From Bin87 sp965116785 (GTDB lineage: Bacteria > Chloroflexota > Dehalococcoidia > Lucifugimonadales > UBA3495), in NCBI GenBank assembly GCA_965116785.1, contig OZ220731.1:3410001-3474000 (forward strand): a stretch of 64,000 nucleotides of DNA, in the 5' to 3' direction. The notes under the pieces are model-generated. The model was given only the letters and a program-made list of their open reading frames with translations. It did no database searches and was not told the origin of the DNA. The translations under genes were made by a program, and so were the position numbers. Shown here piece after piece: positions 9,044 through 18,177 of this stretch; the stretch's first letter is position 1; every line of letters begins with the position of its first letter.

Positions 9044-9514
9044 ATGAACAGGCAAACCGACTATTACGACGAGGACGCCAGGCATAGGTCGCTCGTTCGA
9101 ATCCTGGTCGGCTCTTGCTGGGCGCCGGTCCTCTGGTTGGCGGTGCTGGCGCTGGGAGACGGATCCAACCTGGTAGACCCGCCCAGCGAGGCGTACTTTC
9201 GACAGCTGATATGGTTCCCGGCGCTGTCGTTGTTCATCGCCGCCGCCTTCGTCAATATCTCGTTGTGGCTGGCGTGGCGCACATTTCCGGGACTTGCCCG
9301 CACGCTCTGGATACTCTCTGTGGGAATATCGGGCCTGATCCTGTTCGTGATTGGGCTTTGGTCGGTGAGTTGCGAACCAAACGACTATTTTAGTTGCTCC
9401 GGTTACCCAGAAATCACGCGGCTCGCGTGGTTCGTTTGCGGCGTGATGGCCTTCTTCACCCTGCCGGGGTGGATCGCACTGGGGTTCTCGCGTCTGAAGG
9501 CTCAATCAGGGTAG
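9044..9514 (+). CDS. Hypothetical four-helix membrane protein
   Basis: 156 residues with four predicted membrane helices (VGSCWAPVLWLAVLALG; LIWFPALSLFIAAAFVNI; TLWILSVGISGLILFVIGLW; FVCGVMAFFTLPGWIALGF) and an extracytoplasmic-looking Cys pair in SCEPNDYFSCSGYP that could form a disulfide. ATG 9044 is favoured by GGAG 9-12 bases upstream; a longer frame from 8936 has low-complexity N-terminal sequence. No family recognised. It lies 175 bases after the previous membrane protein on the same strand. Confidence 0.7.
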   Translation: MNRQTDYYDEDARHRSLVRILVGSCWAPVLWLAVLALGDGSNLVDPPSEAYFRQLIWFPALSLFIAAAFVNISLWLAWRTFPGLARTLWILSVGISGLILFVIGLWSVSCEPNDYFSCSGYPEITRLAWFVCGVMAFFTLPGWIALGFSRLKAQSG

Positions 9515-9646
9515 CCGGACACTACCCTCGACATGGCCCGGTAAATCCTGGGCCCCTCCGGCTCGCTGAGCAGGATTTGGAAGGCGGGTGCTTTGGGCAT
9601 TTCCTCTGAGCCGATTGCGACTGATTGCGTTTTCCTCCGACCGGTT

Positions 9647-10999
9647 TCAGGCGCCACTGGCCGGCTCAGCCGACGCCGCTTCCCCCGCCAGCGGCGCCCG
9701 ACGCTGCGGCCTCCGCGTCAGCGCCATCAGGACCATCCCCGACACCTGCGCCGCCGCCGAGAAAAGGATCAGTATGGTGTAGCTTCCGGTCAGGTCATAG
9801 ACCACGGGTCCGATGATCTGGCCCGCGCCCAGCCCGCCGGCCTCGAAGGGGCGCATGGCGCCGGCGATGGCGCCGTAGGAGTTGCGGCCGAAATAGTCCG
9901 CCAGCACCATGTACATCAGCACCTCGAGCGCGCTGTGGAACAGCCCCCAGAACACCCCGTAGGCGTAGGCTGCCGCCAGCGAATTCACCTGGAACAGCCA
10001 CAGAGTCGCCAGCGCCGACACGCCCATGGCCGCCACGATGCACCAGCGCGGAGTGAATCTGCTCGCCACCTGTCCCCAGACCAGGCTGCTCAACGCCAGG
10101 AAGGTGCTGATGCTGAGCACGCCCGTCGCCTGCGGCGTGGATAATCCCGCGAACTCGTGCAGGTAGGGCACCAGGCTGAACCCCAGGCCGGAACTGCCGG
10201 ACACGTTGAGAAAGGCGACCACCGACACCATCCAGAAGGCCTTGGTGCGCATGGCCTCGCGGGACGTCCAGCTCGCCTCTTCCCCGGGGCGCGTCGCTGA
10301 CCCGCGCCCTCCCCGCGCTGACGCGGCGCTGCCGGATTGCGCGGTCGCTGGAGTGGCCCGGGCGCCGTCCGGCAGCATTCCGATGTCCTCCGGCCGCCGG
10401 CGCATGATGACAATCATGGGGATGGCCACGAACAGGCTCAAATATCCCATCAGCCGGAAGGCCATCCGCCAGTCGGCCACGAGCGTGATCAGAGAAAACG
10501 CCTGGACGATCAGCGCGCCGCTGATGGGACGATAGATGCCCGTCAGGGACAGCGCGATGTTGCGGCGCCGGTTGAAGAAATTGACCGCCATGGTCCGCGG
10601 CACCACGCCGATGAGGAAGGGCTGGCTCACGGCCCGCCCGATGATGGCCGCGATCATGAACTGCCACGAACTGGTCACTTCGGCGATTGCCAGCATGGAC
10701 AGGCCCAGGACAACTGCGCCGATGGGCATCAGCCACCGGGGGCCGTACCGGTCCGCCAGGCGTCCGGCGAAGGGGGCGAAGACCCCCGATAATGCCACCC
10801 CGGAGCTGGCGGCCAGGCCGATTTGCGTTCGGGCCCAACCGGTGTCGTCGATGATGTAGGTCTGCACTCCTCCCAGGACGACGCCGGCCGGCACCGTGGC
10901 CACGAACGCCCCGGCGCCCGCCAGGCCGAGCACCAGCCAACCGTAGTAGAAGGGCGTGTTGGGACGCCAGTTGAGAAGAGCCGATATAGAGGACGCCAT
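9647..10999 (-). CDS. MFS transporter, oxalate/formate antiporter-like (OFA/monocarboxylate) type
   Basis: Twelve-helix major facilitator carrier of about 450 residues. It begins with the OFA-type FYYGWLVLGLAGAGAF, the first cytoplasmic loop reads GRLADRYGPRWLM (motif A), and the central loop is a Ser/Ala/Gly-rich linker after RRRPEDIGMLPDG. The C-terminal half carries SREAMRTKAFWMV, also typical of the family. Such carriers exchange or symport small carboxylates; the substrate cannot be fixed. ATG at 10999 is preferred over an upstream GTG at 11038, which adds only charged sequence. The gene converges on the small membrane protein and is divergent from the hydrolase. Confidence 0.88.
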   Translation of the reverse strand: MASSISALLNWRPNTPFYYGWLVLGLAGAGAFVATVPAGVVLGGVQTYIIDDTGWARTQIGLAASSGVALSGVFAPFAGRLADRYGPRWLMPIGAVVLGLSMLAIAEVTSSWQFMIAAIIGRAVSQPFLIGVVPRTMAVNFFNRRRNIALSLTGIYRPISGALIVQAFSLITLVADWRMAFRLMGYLSLFVAIPMIVIMRRRPEDIGMLPDGARATPATAQSGSAASARGGRGSATRPGEEASWTSREAMRTKAFWMVSVVAFLNVSGSSGLGFSLVPYLHEFAGLSTPQATGVLSISTFLALSSLVWGQVASRFTPRWCIVAAMGVSALATLWLFQVNSLAAAYAYGVFWGLFHSALEVLMYMVLADYFGRNSYGAIAGAMRPFEAGGLGAGQIIGPVVYDLTGSYTILILFSAAAQVSGMVLMALTRRPQRRAPLAGEAASAEPASGA

Positions 11000-11062
11000 G
11001 CGCCAGACTCTTGTATCAGACCGCCGCCAGCGGGACAAGCCGGGGGCGCCGCGTTGGCCGGG

Positions 11063-11178
11063 ATCGTCAGAATCAGGATTTACTGGATTTTATGATTTGG
11101 CAGGATTGGAATGAATCCATCACAGAGCGGTTCCAATCCAGAAAATCCGTAAATCATGGTAATCCTGCTTCTGACGAT
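11063..11178. repeat. Imperfect palindromic repeat (MITE/REP-like)
   Basis: ATCGTCAG at 11063 pairs with CTGACGAT at 11171. Inside, AATCAGGATT, TGATTT, GGATTTT and GGATTGGAA recur as complements on the other side, around a short centre near 11113-11133. It fills most of the MFS/hydrolase intergenic region. Related AATCAGGATTTAC-type palindromes are known as dispersed repeats in many bacteria; no second copy is seen in this window. Confidence 0.65.
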
Positions 11179-11289
11179 TCCATCCATCCAAATTGCCCTT
11201 GCCGCCGGCCGCGTCTATACTTCGCCCAGGATCAGCATTCCGCAACACTGCCGGTGCGAGCACGGGCGAACCTGCCAGGAGGTGGGACC

Positions 11290-12576
11290 ATGGCTACTGC
11301 GAAAGTGAACGGCGCCGAGCTTTACTACGAAGAGACCGGGAGCGGACCGCCCATCATCCTTTCCCCGGGCGGACTGCAGGGCCAGGCCAGCAGCTACCAG
11401 CCGGTGATCGAGGCGCTGTCCCAGGAGCACCGCGTCGTGGTGTACGACCGCCGCTTCGGCGGCCAGTCCCGCAGCCCCATGGTGGTGCAGACCTGGGACA
11501 TGGTGTGCGACGACGTGTTCGGCCTGATGGACACCCTGGACATCGAGCAGGCCTATCTCGGCGGCGGCTCCTTCGGGGCGGCCATCTCCCTGGGCTGCGC
11601 CGTGCGCCGTCCGGAGCGGGTGCGCGCCATCTTCCCGTCGAACATCGCCGGCGGCGTCATCTGCGATGCCTACCTGGCCGCCAAGCTGTTCAAGAGCATG
11701 GACTGGGCCGAGAACCGCAGCATCGCAGAGATCGTGGACGCCTTCGACCCCGACGACCGCTTCTCGCCCTTCAGTCCCGAGCTGGCCCAGACCGATGCCG
11801 ACTACCGGAAGTCGCTGGAGTCCATGGACACCGAGGACTTCATCCAGGTGATGCGGGACACCATCTACGCCCTCTTCGACGGCCCCTACCTCACCTTGGG
11901 CATGACTGAAAAAGCGCTCAGGAGCGTGTCCGTCCCCGCCATGGTCATGCCGGGCAACAACGACGTGCACCCCCGCGGCCTGGCCGAGGCCGTGCACCGC
12001 CTGGTCCCCATTAGCCGTCCCAAAAGAAAAGTTTTTGAGCATCCATTCGAAATTCCCACACGGAAGCGAAAATCCGAACGTCAGCGTCGGCAAAATCGCA
12101 AGGAATCCGGCATCTGTAGGGACTGCCACAACAAAGCGAAACCGGGCCAAGTCAGATGCTCTGCATGCGCAGAGAAACACCGCGCTTGGCGCCAACACAG
12201 TTCGGAGGAACAACTCCGTAAGGGTAAACCCGCGAGTCATACCGACTGCACACAAGTCCCGATTCCGGACGAATTTGCGATTCAGGCGAAACTCCCCGTA
12301 GAGGCAGACCTCAACACCAGCGAGCAGTTGACCCGCGGTCCATCTGGCCAGCCACGTGTGCAAGAGGTGCGCCCGGCACCGAAGAGGGTCCGCAGCGAGG
12401 CCCACAATGCAAAGCAACGCGCAAAAAAGGCTGCTCTCAGAGCCGAGCGTGATTCGCTCGGTTTGTGCCGCGACTGCGGCAAACCCAGACCAGAAGGCCA
12501 GACCCGCTGCCATGACTGCGTGATCAGGAACCGCCGCTATTGGAAAACATACGTAGCCAAAGGCGGGCGGAAGTAA
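11290..12576 (+). CDS. Truncated alpha/beta hydrolase fused to a zinc-ribbon tail
   Basis: Residues 1-240 are an alpha/beta-hydrolase: nucleophile Ser94 in GGGSFGAA, oxyanion region SPGGLQGQ, acid Asp near residue 222 in PGNNDVHP. The fold should continue about 30-40 residues to the catalytic His, but near base 12015 the sequence changes abruptly (lower G+C, Lys/Arg/Gln-rich) and no catalytic His follows. The remaining 180 residues carry two Cys4 ribbons, CRDCHNKAKPGQVRCSAC and CRDCGKPRPEGQTRCHDC, of a kind seen in phage and mobile-element proteins. ATG 11290 has GGAGG 9 bases upstream; the longer frame from 11011 runs through the palindromic repeat. Probably a catalytically dead fusion produced at the edge of inserted DNA. 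Confidence 0.75.
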   Translation: MATAKVNGAELYYEETGSGPPIILSPGGLQGQASSYQPVIEALSQEHRVVVYDRRFGGQSRSPMVVQTWDMVCDDVFGLMDTLDIEQAYLGGGSFGAAISLGCAVRRPERVRAIFPSNIAGGVICDAYLAAKLFKSMDWAENRSIAEIVDAFDPDDRFSPFSPELAQTDADYRKSLESMDTEDFIQVMRDTIYALFDGPYLTLGMTEKALRSVSVPAMVMPGNNDVHPRGLAEAVHRLVPISRPKRKVFEHPFEIPTRKRKSERQRRQNRKESGICRDCHNKAKPGQVRCSACAEKHRAWRQHSSEEQLRKGKPASHTDCTQVPIPDEFAIQAKLPVEADLNTSEQLTRGPSGQPRVQEVRPAPKRVRSEAHNAKQRAKKAALRAERDSLGLCRDCGKPRPEGQTRCHDCVIRNRRYWKTYVAKGGRK

Positions 12577-13469
12577 ACCAGCTATACGGCAACAGGCGTA
12601 CTCTACATCGAAGGCAACCGAGCATCACACGCACCCTCTCTGCCGCGGCGTCGCACTGCACACGCTGGTCAACCGTTACTCCCTGTCGCCATTTGGCCAC
12701 ACGTTCACGCTCGACGGCGGGCGAACAAGAAACCGCATCGACCGTTGCAACTGAAGCCGCCCGAGCCGTGATCCCGTGTCGCCACGACGCTGAGGCGGAC
12801 CACGTTCAAGGCCGGAGTCCGACATCCCCGTTCGCCGCCGTACGCCGCAGGATTGTTGACGGCAACAGTTCCGCAACTCGGATGTTGCCGGCCTTTAGCA
12901 GGCACCCAAAAAGCACCTCAGGTGACGCGACGGACAACACAGTGCGGGGCTGCGAACCAGATTGGTCAACTCAATTGCAAGTTGCAGCCCGAACAGCTCC
13001 ACCTATTTGATTGCTTCCAACCGTAGAAAACTGCCGATGCTGCCTTTCTGACGCGGCCGAACCACGTGTTCCCCAACGACAACCGATCCAGTCGATCCGC
13101 GGCCGGCATTTCTCTGGTAACACAGAGGCACCGGTCGTTTTTGATGCCCGGCAAACAAGCCGGCCTCAACCTGTTCACAAGAACCCGAGCCCAGGTTACC
13201 CATCACCAATACGCGACCGCCGGTTTTACGATCCAGTTATCCAACCAACATCGCTCCATCAAAACCCGCCACCAGATCTCACGGTACGGCCGTCGACGTG
13301 TTACATTCGCCCGCGACACGTTCCCAACCGCGGACTGCCAGCGTCAGTCATGGAAAGACCTGAGCAAGATCAGCATTCCTCGCCGGAAGGCCTCTTCCGC
13401 GAGACGCCGGAGCGGGTTTCGGATCAACCCGACACCGACAACGCCGCACGTCACCGCGAAAGGAACCGA
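12577..13469. other. Gene-poor stretch at the start of the accessory region
   Basis: About 890 bases with short overlapping frames in all directions and no recognisable domain. The frame leading into the next gene is open from 13011, but its first 150 codons are Pro/Arg/Gln-rich and look non-coding. Confidence 0.55.
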
Positions 13470-14606
13470 ATGCTGCTGCACTACATCGAGCTCATCTCCG
13501 AATACCAGGACTCCCGACACTCCGAGGACGCTGGAGAACCATCATTCGACCCGGACACGCCCGAACAGGACATTCCTGATATGCCCCTTCCTCCGGAACT
13601 GGTCCAGTCAATCCGCGACGCCGGCGGCGACATGGCCGCCTGCGACGCCGTCATCCTCCAGAGCCTCCAACAGATGAAGGAACGGACTGGACGAGACACC
13701 ATTCTGTACGCTGGAGCGTTCCGGCACGGAGACCGGGGTCCATCTCCCAACGCTGTCATCAACGAAGAGGACATCGCCACCTTCGGCGACATTCTCAGCA
13801 GACTCAACCAGCGGGACCAGGTACCCGATCCCAATCTGAGTTTCCACCCGCATCCCCACGGCTCGCAACAGGGACCCGGCAATTACCCCCGAGTTCACCG
13901 GGCAATGACGGACAATGGCCAACGCCAGCTCGATCTAATTCTACACAGCCCGGGCGGCGCCCTGCCCCCAACCCAAGCCATCGTCCGAGCACTCAGGGGT
14001 CGGTACGAACACATCAGGGTGTTCATTCCCCAGCGGGCCATGTCTGCCGCCCCCATGCTGGCCTGCGCCGCCGAGCAGATCATCATGGACGGGTTCGCCT
14101 CGCTCAGCCCCACCAACCCGTTAGTCTCCGTCCCGACCATGGGCGGCACCATGATGGTGCCGGCCCATGCCGTGGTGGACGAGCACAACGAACTCGTCCG
14201 CCGCCTGCAGAGTACCGAAGGAAAAGGGGAAGATGTGATAGCAATCGCGGGCCAACCACGCGGTTTGTTATGCGACGCCCGCTGGATGATTTCCGAGTCC
14301 AACCTCACCCTGCGCGGTTGGATCGAAAGCTACTCGAGGTCACCCAATGCGCCTGAGGCCAGCACCAGCCAGTACATCGCTGACTGGATTTCCAGCTACT
14401 ACCAGCACCTAGACCACACCAGTGTTCTGACCATGGCCGATCTCCAAAATCACGGGATAAACGCGGACCACATGAACCGTTACGCCGACGTGCAGGAGCA
14501 CTGCATGGAAGCCTTCTACGCCGCGCAGGTGGCGTTCATGCTGACAGACACTGTCAAGGTCGTACGGTGCCACCTCGATGAGTCCAGCAACGTTCAGGAC
14601 CCCTAG
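13470..14606 (+). CDS. ClpP/crotonase-fold serine protease-like protein (SDH proteinase/SppA-like)
   Basis: 378 residues resembling serine dehydrogenase proteinases. The beta-turn LILHSPGGALPPTQAIVRAL is the family GG motif, followed by VFIPQRAMSAAPMLACAA, where Ser192 of AMSA is the predicted nucleophile, and DGFASLSPTNPLV matches the glycine/proline loop after it. These proteins are soluble or membrane-associated endopeptidases. Residues 1-45 are an acidic helical lead and the C-terminal third is helical. ATG 13470 is chosen because AAGGA sits 5 bases upstream; ATG 13350 is an alternative 40 codons earlier without a good ribosome-binding site. It lies 57 bases before the broken ATPase gene on the same strand, so the two may have been an operon. 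Confidence 0.75.
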   Translation: MLLHYIELISEYQDSRHSEDAGEPSFDPDTPEQDIPDMPLPPELVQSIRDAGGDMAACDAVILQSLQQMKERTGRDTILYAGAFRHGDRGPSPNAVINEEDIATFGDILSRLNQRDQVPDPNLSFHPHPHGSQQGPGNYPRVHRAMTDNGQRQLDLILHSPGGALPPTQAIVRALRGRYEHIRVFIPQRAMSAAPMLACAAEQIIMDGFASLSPTNPLVSVPTMGGTMMVPAHAVVDEHNELVRRLQSTEGKGEDVIAIAGQPRGLLCDARWMISESNLTLRGWIESYSRSPNAPEASTSQYIADWISSYYQHLDHTSVLTMADLQNHGINADHMNRYADVQEHCMEAFYAAQVAFMLTDTVKVVRCHLDESSNVQDP

Positions 14607-14663
14607 AGAGTCCCTCCAAGAGTATCAAACCGGTCGTTGACGAGATGGGGTAACAGGTTCATC

Positions 14664-16175
14664 GTGAACACTCTGCTACCACCCCACACGCCTCTGCCCC
14701 TTCCATCCGAGTTGGTGGAAACTCTCCACAGGTCAAACCCGTGGTGGCGAGGCGAGCCTGCGCCGCTGGTGCCCGTCACTCGCCGACATCTCATCGGTCA
14801 AGTCCGCCAACACTTGGGCTATGGCATCACGCCTATCGTCGAGGTGCCCGGACCCCGTGGGGTCGGTAAAACCACCATGCAGTTCCAGATCATCAACGAC
14901 CTGCTGGCCGGGGGCGTCCCGCCCCAACACATCATCCGGGTTCCGTTCGACCAGGTCACGGTCACTGAGGACATGCTGGACCCCATCCTGCGCATCACAT
15001 CCTAGATCGAGTACAACATCACGCCCACCACCTTCAACGGCCTCGCCCACCAGGGACGGCCCGCCTACCTGTTCTTTGACGAGGTACAGCACGTTAGCAA
15101 CTAGAGCAACCAGCTCAAGTTCCGCGTCGACCACTCTGCCGTCAAGGGCGTCGCCACCGGCAGCTCCGCCCTGCGGATCGAACCAAGTCACGACAGCCTG
15201 GCCGGACGTATGTCCACCGTCGAAGCCGGCACTCTGTTGCTCTCCGAAATCGCCGAATTTCGGGGCATGGCACCCGTCAAACATTTCCCGCTGGAAGAAA
15301 GTTTCGAGCAATTCCACCGACTGGAGTTCTGGCAAGAGCTGGCTGCACACGGGCGCAGAAACGCGGAGGCTCGCGACCAAGCCTTCAGTCTGTTCTCGGA
15401 ACGTGGCGGCTATCCTGTGGTCCATGACCCGCGCCAATCGAACACCGATTGGCCGACACTCGCCAATCGACTGAACGAGGACGTCATCCGGACGGCGCTG
15501 CCGCATGACATGCTGACTGGACCTCACGGCCAAGACCGCGACGTCGAGCTGCTCGGGACGATATTCGAAGTCGCCTGCCGGTACGCCGGGCGGACGACAT
15601 CCGTCGGCGAACTTATCCGAACAGCCAGCCCTTCGTCCGGCGAAGACGCCGACCTCGAAGAGTTCGCCCACTACCTGCAGGCTCTGGCCGACACCGCGCT
15701 GATACGGCTCCTGCCCTGGCCGGTACTGAACCTCAACCACCCATGGGACGCCATCAAAATCTGCCTGGCGGACCATGCGCTACGCACGAGTTGGTTGGGA
15801 GAACGGGTCCCCCTCGCGCCTGGCGCGCTGGACGCAAGCCCAGAACTCACGAAGCTGGCAGGGCACATGGCCCAGAGCGTGCTCGGCACCACCGCGTCCC
15901 TCATCCGCGGCCTCGATACCGACCGCGTGCCGACGCCGCCCAGAGAACCTGACCTAGACTTCGTGATCGAGGTTGGCGACCAGCAAATCCCAGTGCGGGT
16001 CAACTACCGCCGAAGCATCGACCCCGTGGGCGACACACGGGGCATCAGGGCGTTCGTCGAAAAGCCGGCCAAACGTGCGCCATTCGGTTTGCTCATCACG
16101 CGGGAGGACGGGCCGGCCATCGACGACCCGCGCATCGTCGCCATGCCGCTTTGTACGTTCATGCTGCTCGCGTGA
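14664..16175 (+). pseudogene. AAA+ ATPase with DUF4143-like C-terminus, interrupted by two in-frame TAG codons
   Basis: One reading frame runs from GTG 14664 to 16175, broken only by TAG at 15003-15005 and 15102-15104. Before the first stop is Walker A (GPRGVGKTT); between the stops is Walker B (YLFFDEVQHV); after them come sensor-like ATGSSAL and a C-terminal nuclease-like domain (DFVIEVGDQQIPVRV, AFVEKPAKRAPFGLLITR) of the AAA/DUF4143 type. Both stops fall where relatives often have Trp (…S-W-IEYN; N-W-SNQLK), so each could be one G-to-A change from TGG; that alignment is from memory. TAG serves as a normal stop elsewhere in the window, so code reassignment is unlikely. Probably a recent pseudogene; readthrough is not excluded. 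A second, shorter copy of its tail is at 26729-26943. Confidence 0.8.
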
Positions 16176-16616
16176 TACCGGCGCGAACCACTGTCGTACA
16201 CGCGCCCAAACGGACCATCCGCGTCACCGCCGCGCTGGCGGAACGGCGCGGCGACAGCCTCCCATCACACCACTGGCAGCAGGTTTGCCACGCGACGATC
16301 GCGCACCGTAGCCGAAGGCGACAACACCAACAAATGCCAATTTGTCGGGCCCAAGGCAGGACGCGTGGCGTCCGAATGTCTACGCACGCCTGCTTGATGC
16401 AGACTTCAGCCGAGAAACGGTCGAAACCTGGTCGCAGAGATGAAACCAGCCTTGCACAACAAATGACGTTTTAGTACCAACATCCAAAACCGTGAACAAA
16501 AAACTCCATAAGCAGCTCAAGACCCACGCCGCGTCGCTGGCGCCCACTGTGCCGGCCGGACGACATCAAGCCCGAACCCGACGTCAACGCCACACGACGC
16601 CAGCGGTGCAAAAACC

Positions 16617-16673
16617 GGACCAGGAGCTCGACCATGGACCAGGAGCTCGACCATGGACCAGGAGCTCGACCAT
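16617..16673 (+). repeat. Three 19-bp tandem repeats, each holding a Shine-Dalgarno and an ATG
   Basis: Unit GGACCAGGAGCTCGACCAT occurs three times head to tail (16617, 16636, 16655), with a partial fourth. Each unit contains AGGAG then 7 bases then ATG (ATGs at 16634, 16653, 16672). As 19 is not a multiple of three, the three starts are in three different frames; only the last (16672) enters the HATPase frame. Confidence 0.9.
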
Positions 16674-17220
16674 GGACCAAGAAACTACCTACCTGCTCCA
16701 ACCAACCATCTTCCACTCCATGCGGGAGGCCCAGGAACTGGCCAACACGCTGGAACACAACCTGACCGCCCAACGCCCCGAGGCTGCCAGCATCGGCAGC
16801 GCCGCCGTCGAAACATTCTCCGAACTGCTGAACAATGCCGCCGAACACGGCATGAGCGACGACGGCGCCCACTGCCACGTCCGCCTGATGCCCCACCGCA
16901 TGGGCAACTGCCTCGACATCGTCGTCGCGGACTCCGGACCGGGCATCAGAGCCACCCTCGCCCAGAACACTAACCTGCCGACCACCCAGTCCGACCAGGA
17001 AGCCATCACACTTGCCATTCAGGAGCTAACCTCCAGTACCGGCACGCCAACTCGCGGCATCAGACTATGGATAACAGTGGCCGAGATGCGCCGCCCAAGC
17101 CGCAAACTCCAGATGCACTCGGGCACCGGACTTCTCACCATGTACGGCACGGCCGAACCGGAGATCACCGAGACCACGTTCCGACAGGGTACCCTGGTCC
17201 GAGCCACCATCCCGTTCTGA
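16672..17220 (+). CDS. Small GHKL/HATPase-fold ATP-binding protein (anti-sigma-factor-like)
   Basis: 182 residues. The N-box is SAAVETFSELLNNAAEHG and the G1 box DIVVADSGPGI, as in RsbW/SpoIIAB-type anti-sigma kinases and other GHKL ATPases. There is no HisKA or sensor domain. The C-terminal GTGLLTMYG supplies the lid glycine motif, and the TFRQGTLVRATIPF ending is the last strand of the fold. ATG 16672 is used because it has AGGAG at the right distance and starts the conserved region; the frame is open back to 16492. It may bind a sigma factor or STAS protein, but none is encoded nearby. It follows the broken ATPase and 315 bases of apparently non-coding DNA. Confidence 0.7.
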   Translation: MDQETTYLLQPTIFHSMREAQELANTLEHNLTAQRPEAASIGSAAVETFSELLNNAAEHGMSDDGAHCHVRLMPHRMGNCLDIVVADSGPGIRATLAQNTNLPTTQSDQEAITLAIQELTSSTGTPTRGIRLWITVAEMRRPSRKLQMHSGTGLLTMYGTAEPEITETTFRQGTLVRATIPF

Positions 17221-17663
17221 AGTCGGCGGCAATGGTGGTCACCGGCCGACACAGAACCCAAGCCTCGCCTTCGTCACGGGGAACCACGTCCGTAGCGCGC
17301 CGGAGCCGTACTCGACGCGTCCTATTCCACCGCACCACCCGCAGGTACAGCGCAACACCGTCGCGGGTCAGCTCAGTAGCAGTCGCAAACACGACCAGTG
17401 ACTCCCAGGAGGCAAAGCGTGTCACGGGAGTCGCAACGACCACCAGCACCAAGCAGTTGCCGCATCCCGGCGTCTCCCCGGCCCCTTGGGACCCACCGAA
17501 CAAAATGTACCCTGGGAGCAGCAGAGGCCCTCTCCGTGGCTCCAGCGCAGGAATTTGGCCCATTCTTCGCCGATGGATAAAATGAGGACACCCGCCAGCC
17601 AAATGGCCCTTTTCCACGGAGTGCTCTGGCGTTGCTGCCAGCACCGAGCAGGAAGGCTCCGGC

Positions 17664-17858
17664 ATGGGCTCTGAAGATTGCGCCAACCCAACCACCGGTG
17701 CTCTGCCACTCCTCTTGGAAACCCACATCCGGAACCTCACCGAATCGGCACTGGCCAGCAGCCACCTCGCGGGCGATAACCTCAACCCAGCCGCAGTTCA
17801 TGCGACCATCGAACGGCTGACCCTCGAATCTGCCCTCCGTGACCTCGAGCGGTCTTGA
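17664..17858 (+). CDS. Possible small acidic helical protein
   Basis: 64 residues from ATG 17664, preceded by AGGAAGG at -12. The C-terminal half (HLAGDNLNPAAVHATIERLTLESAL) has a regular amphipathic helix pattern. No family recognised. The matching position in the duplicate copy (27350 onward) has lost the start. Low-confidence call. Confidence 0.25.
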   Translation: MGSEDCANPTTGALPLLLETHIRNLTESALASSHLAGDNLNPAAVHATIERLTLESALRDLERS

Positions 17859-17979
17859 CGACAGCAAAATGCAGACGTTGGCGCGAATGGAGTACTTTCC
17901 ACGAAAAGCCGAGGCTGCCATCTGGCGGCCTCGCGCCCTGTTGCCGAAGCGGACAGGGGGTGTACCTGTTAAGGGTATC

Positions 17980-18016
17980 CAATTCCCTCGTCGGACGTCA
18001 ACCGACGAGGGAATTG
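17980..18016. repeat. Perfect 15-bp inverted repeat with 7-base loop
   Basis: CAATTCCCTCGTCGG at 17980-17994 and its exact complement at 18002-18016, with loop ACGTCAA. No T-run follows on either side, so it is not a simple intrinsic terminator. It could be a processed RNA hairpin, an operator or a mobile-element end. Confidence 0.7.
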
Positions 18017-18177
18017 AGCAAGCGATTTCGCGACGCGAACGGTGAGAGCGGCTGGTACTACGTTTGGATCAGCAGGGGTACCGGAACACAGCGACCACCA
18101 CCGACCGTCTGCAACCACTACTGGTGGCTCTGCTACTGATCTGTTGCCTGCTGTTGTTGGCGGGACTGCGGGCACCG

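Larger units (their letters stand above)
17221..18177. other. Degraded stretch, partly duplicated at 26944-27382
   Basis: No convincing gene apart from a possible small one at 17664. 17450-17660 resembles 27130-27345 base for base in blocks (for example ATGAGGA(C/T)ACC, GCACCA-CAGATGCC-like and AGGAAGCT-like runs), so this is one copy of an old duplication that begins in the tail of the ATPase. A strong hairpin lies at 17980-18016. Confidence 0.5.

Noticed and set aside
11215..12513. 432-codon minus-strand open frame over the hydrolase fusion
   Set aside because: Antisense shadow with no recognisable domain.
14664..16175. Reassignment of TAG to a sense codon in this organism
   Set aside because: TAG ends several clearly real genes here (for example at 2969, 9512 and 14604), so TAG is a normal stop.
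17980..18016. 15-bp hairpin as an intrinsic terminator
   Set aside because: No T-run on either strand after the stem and no gene ending next to it.
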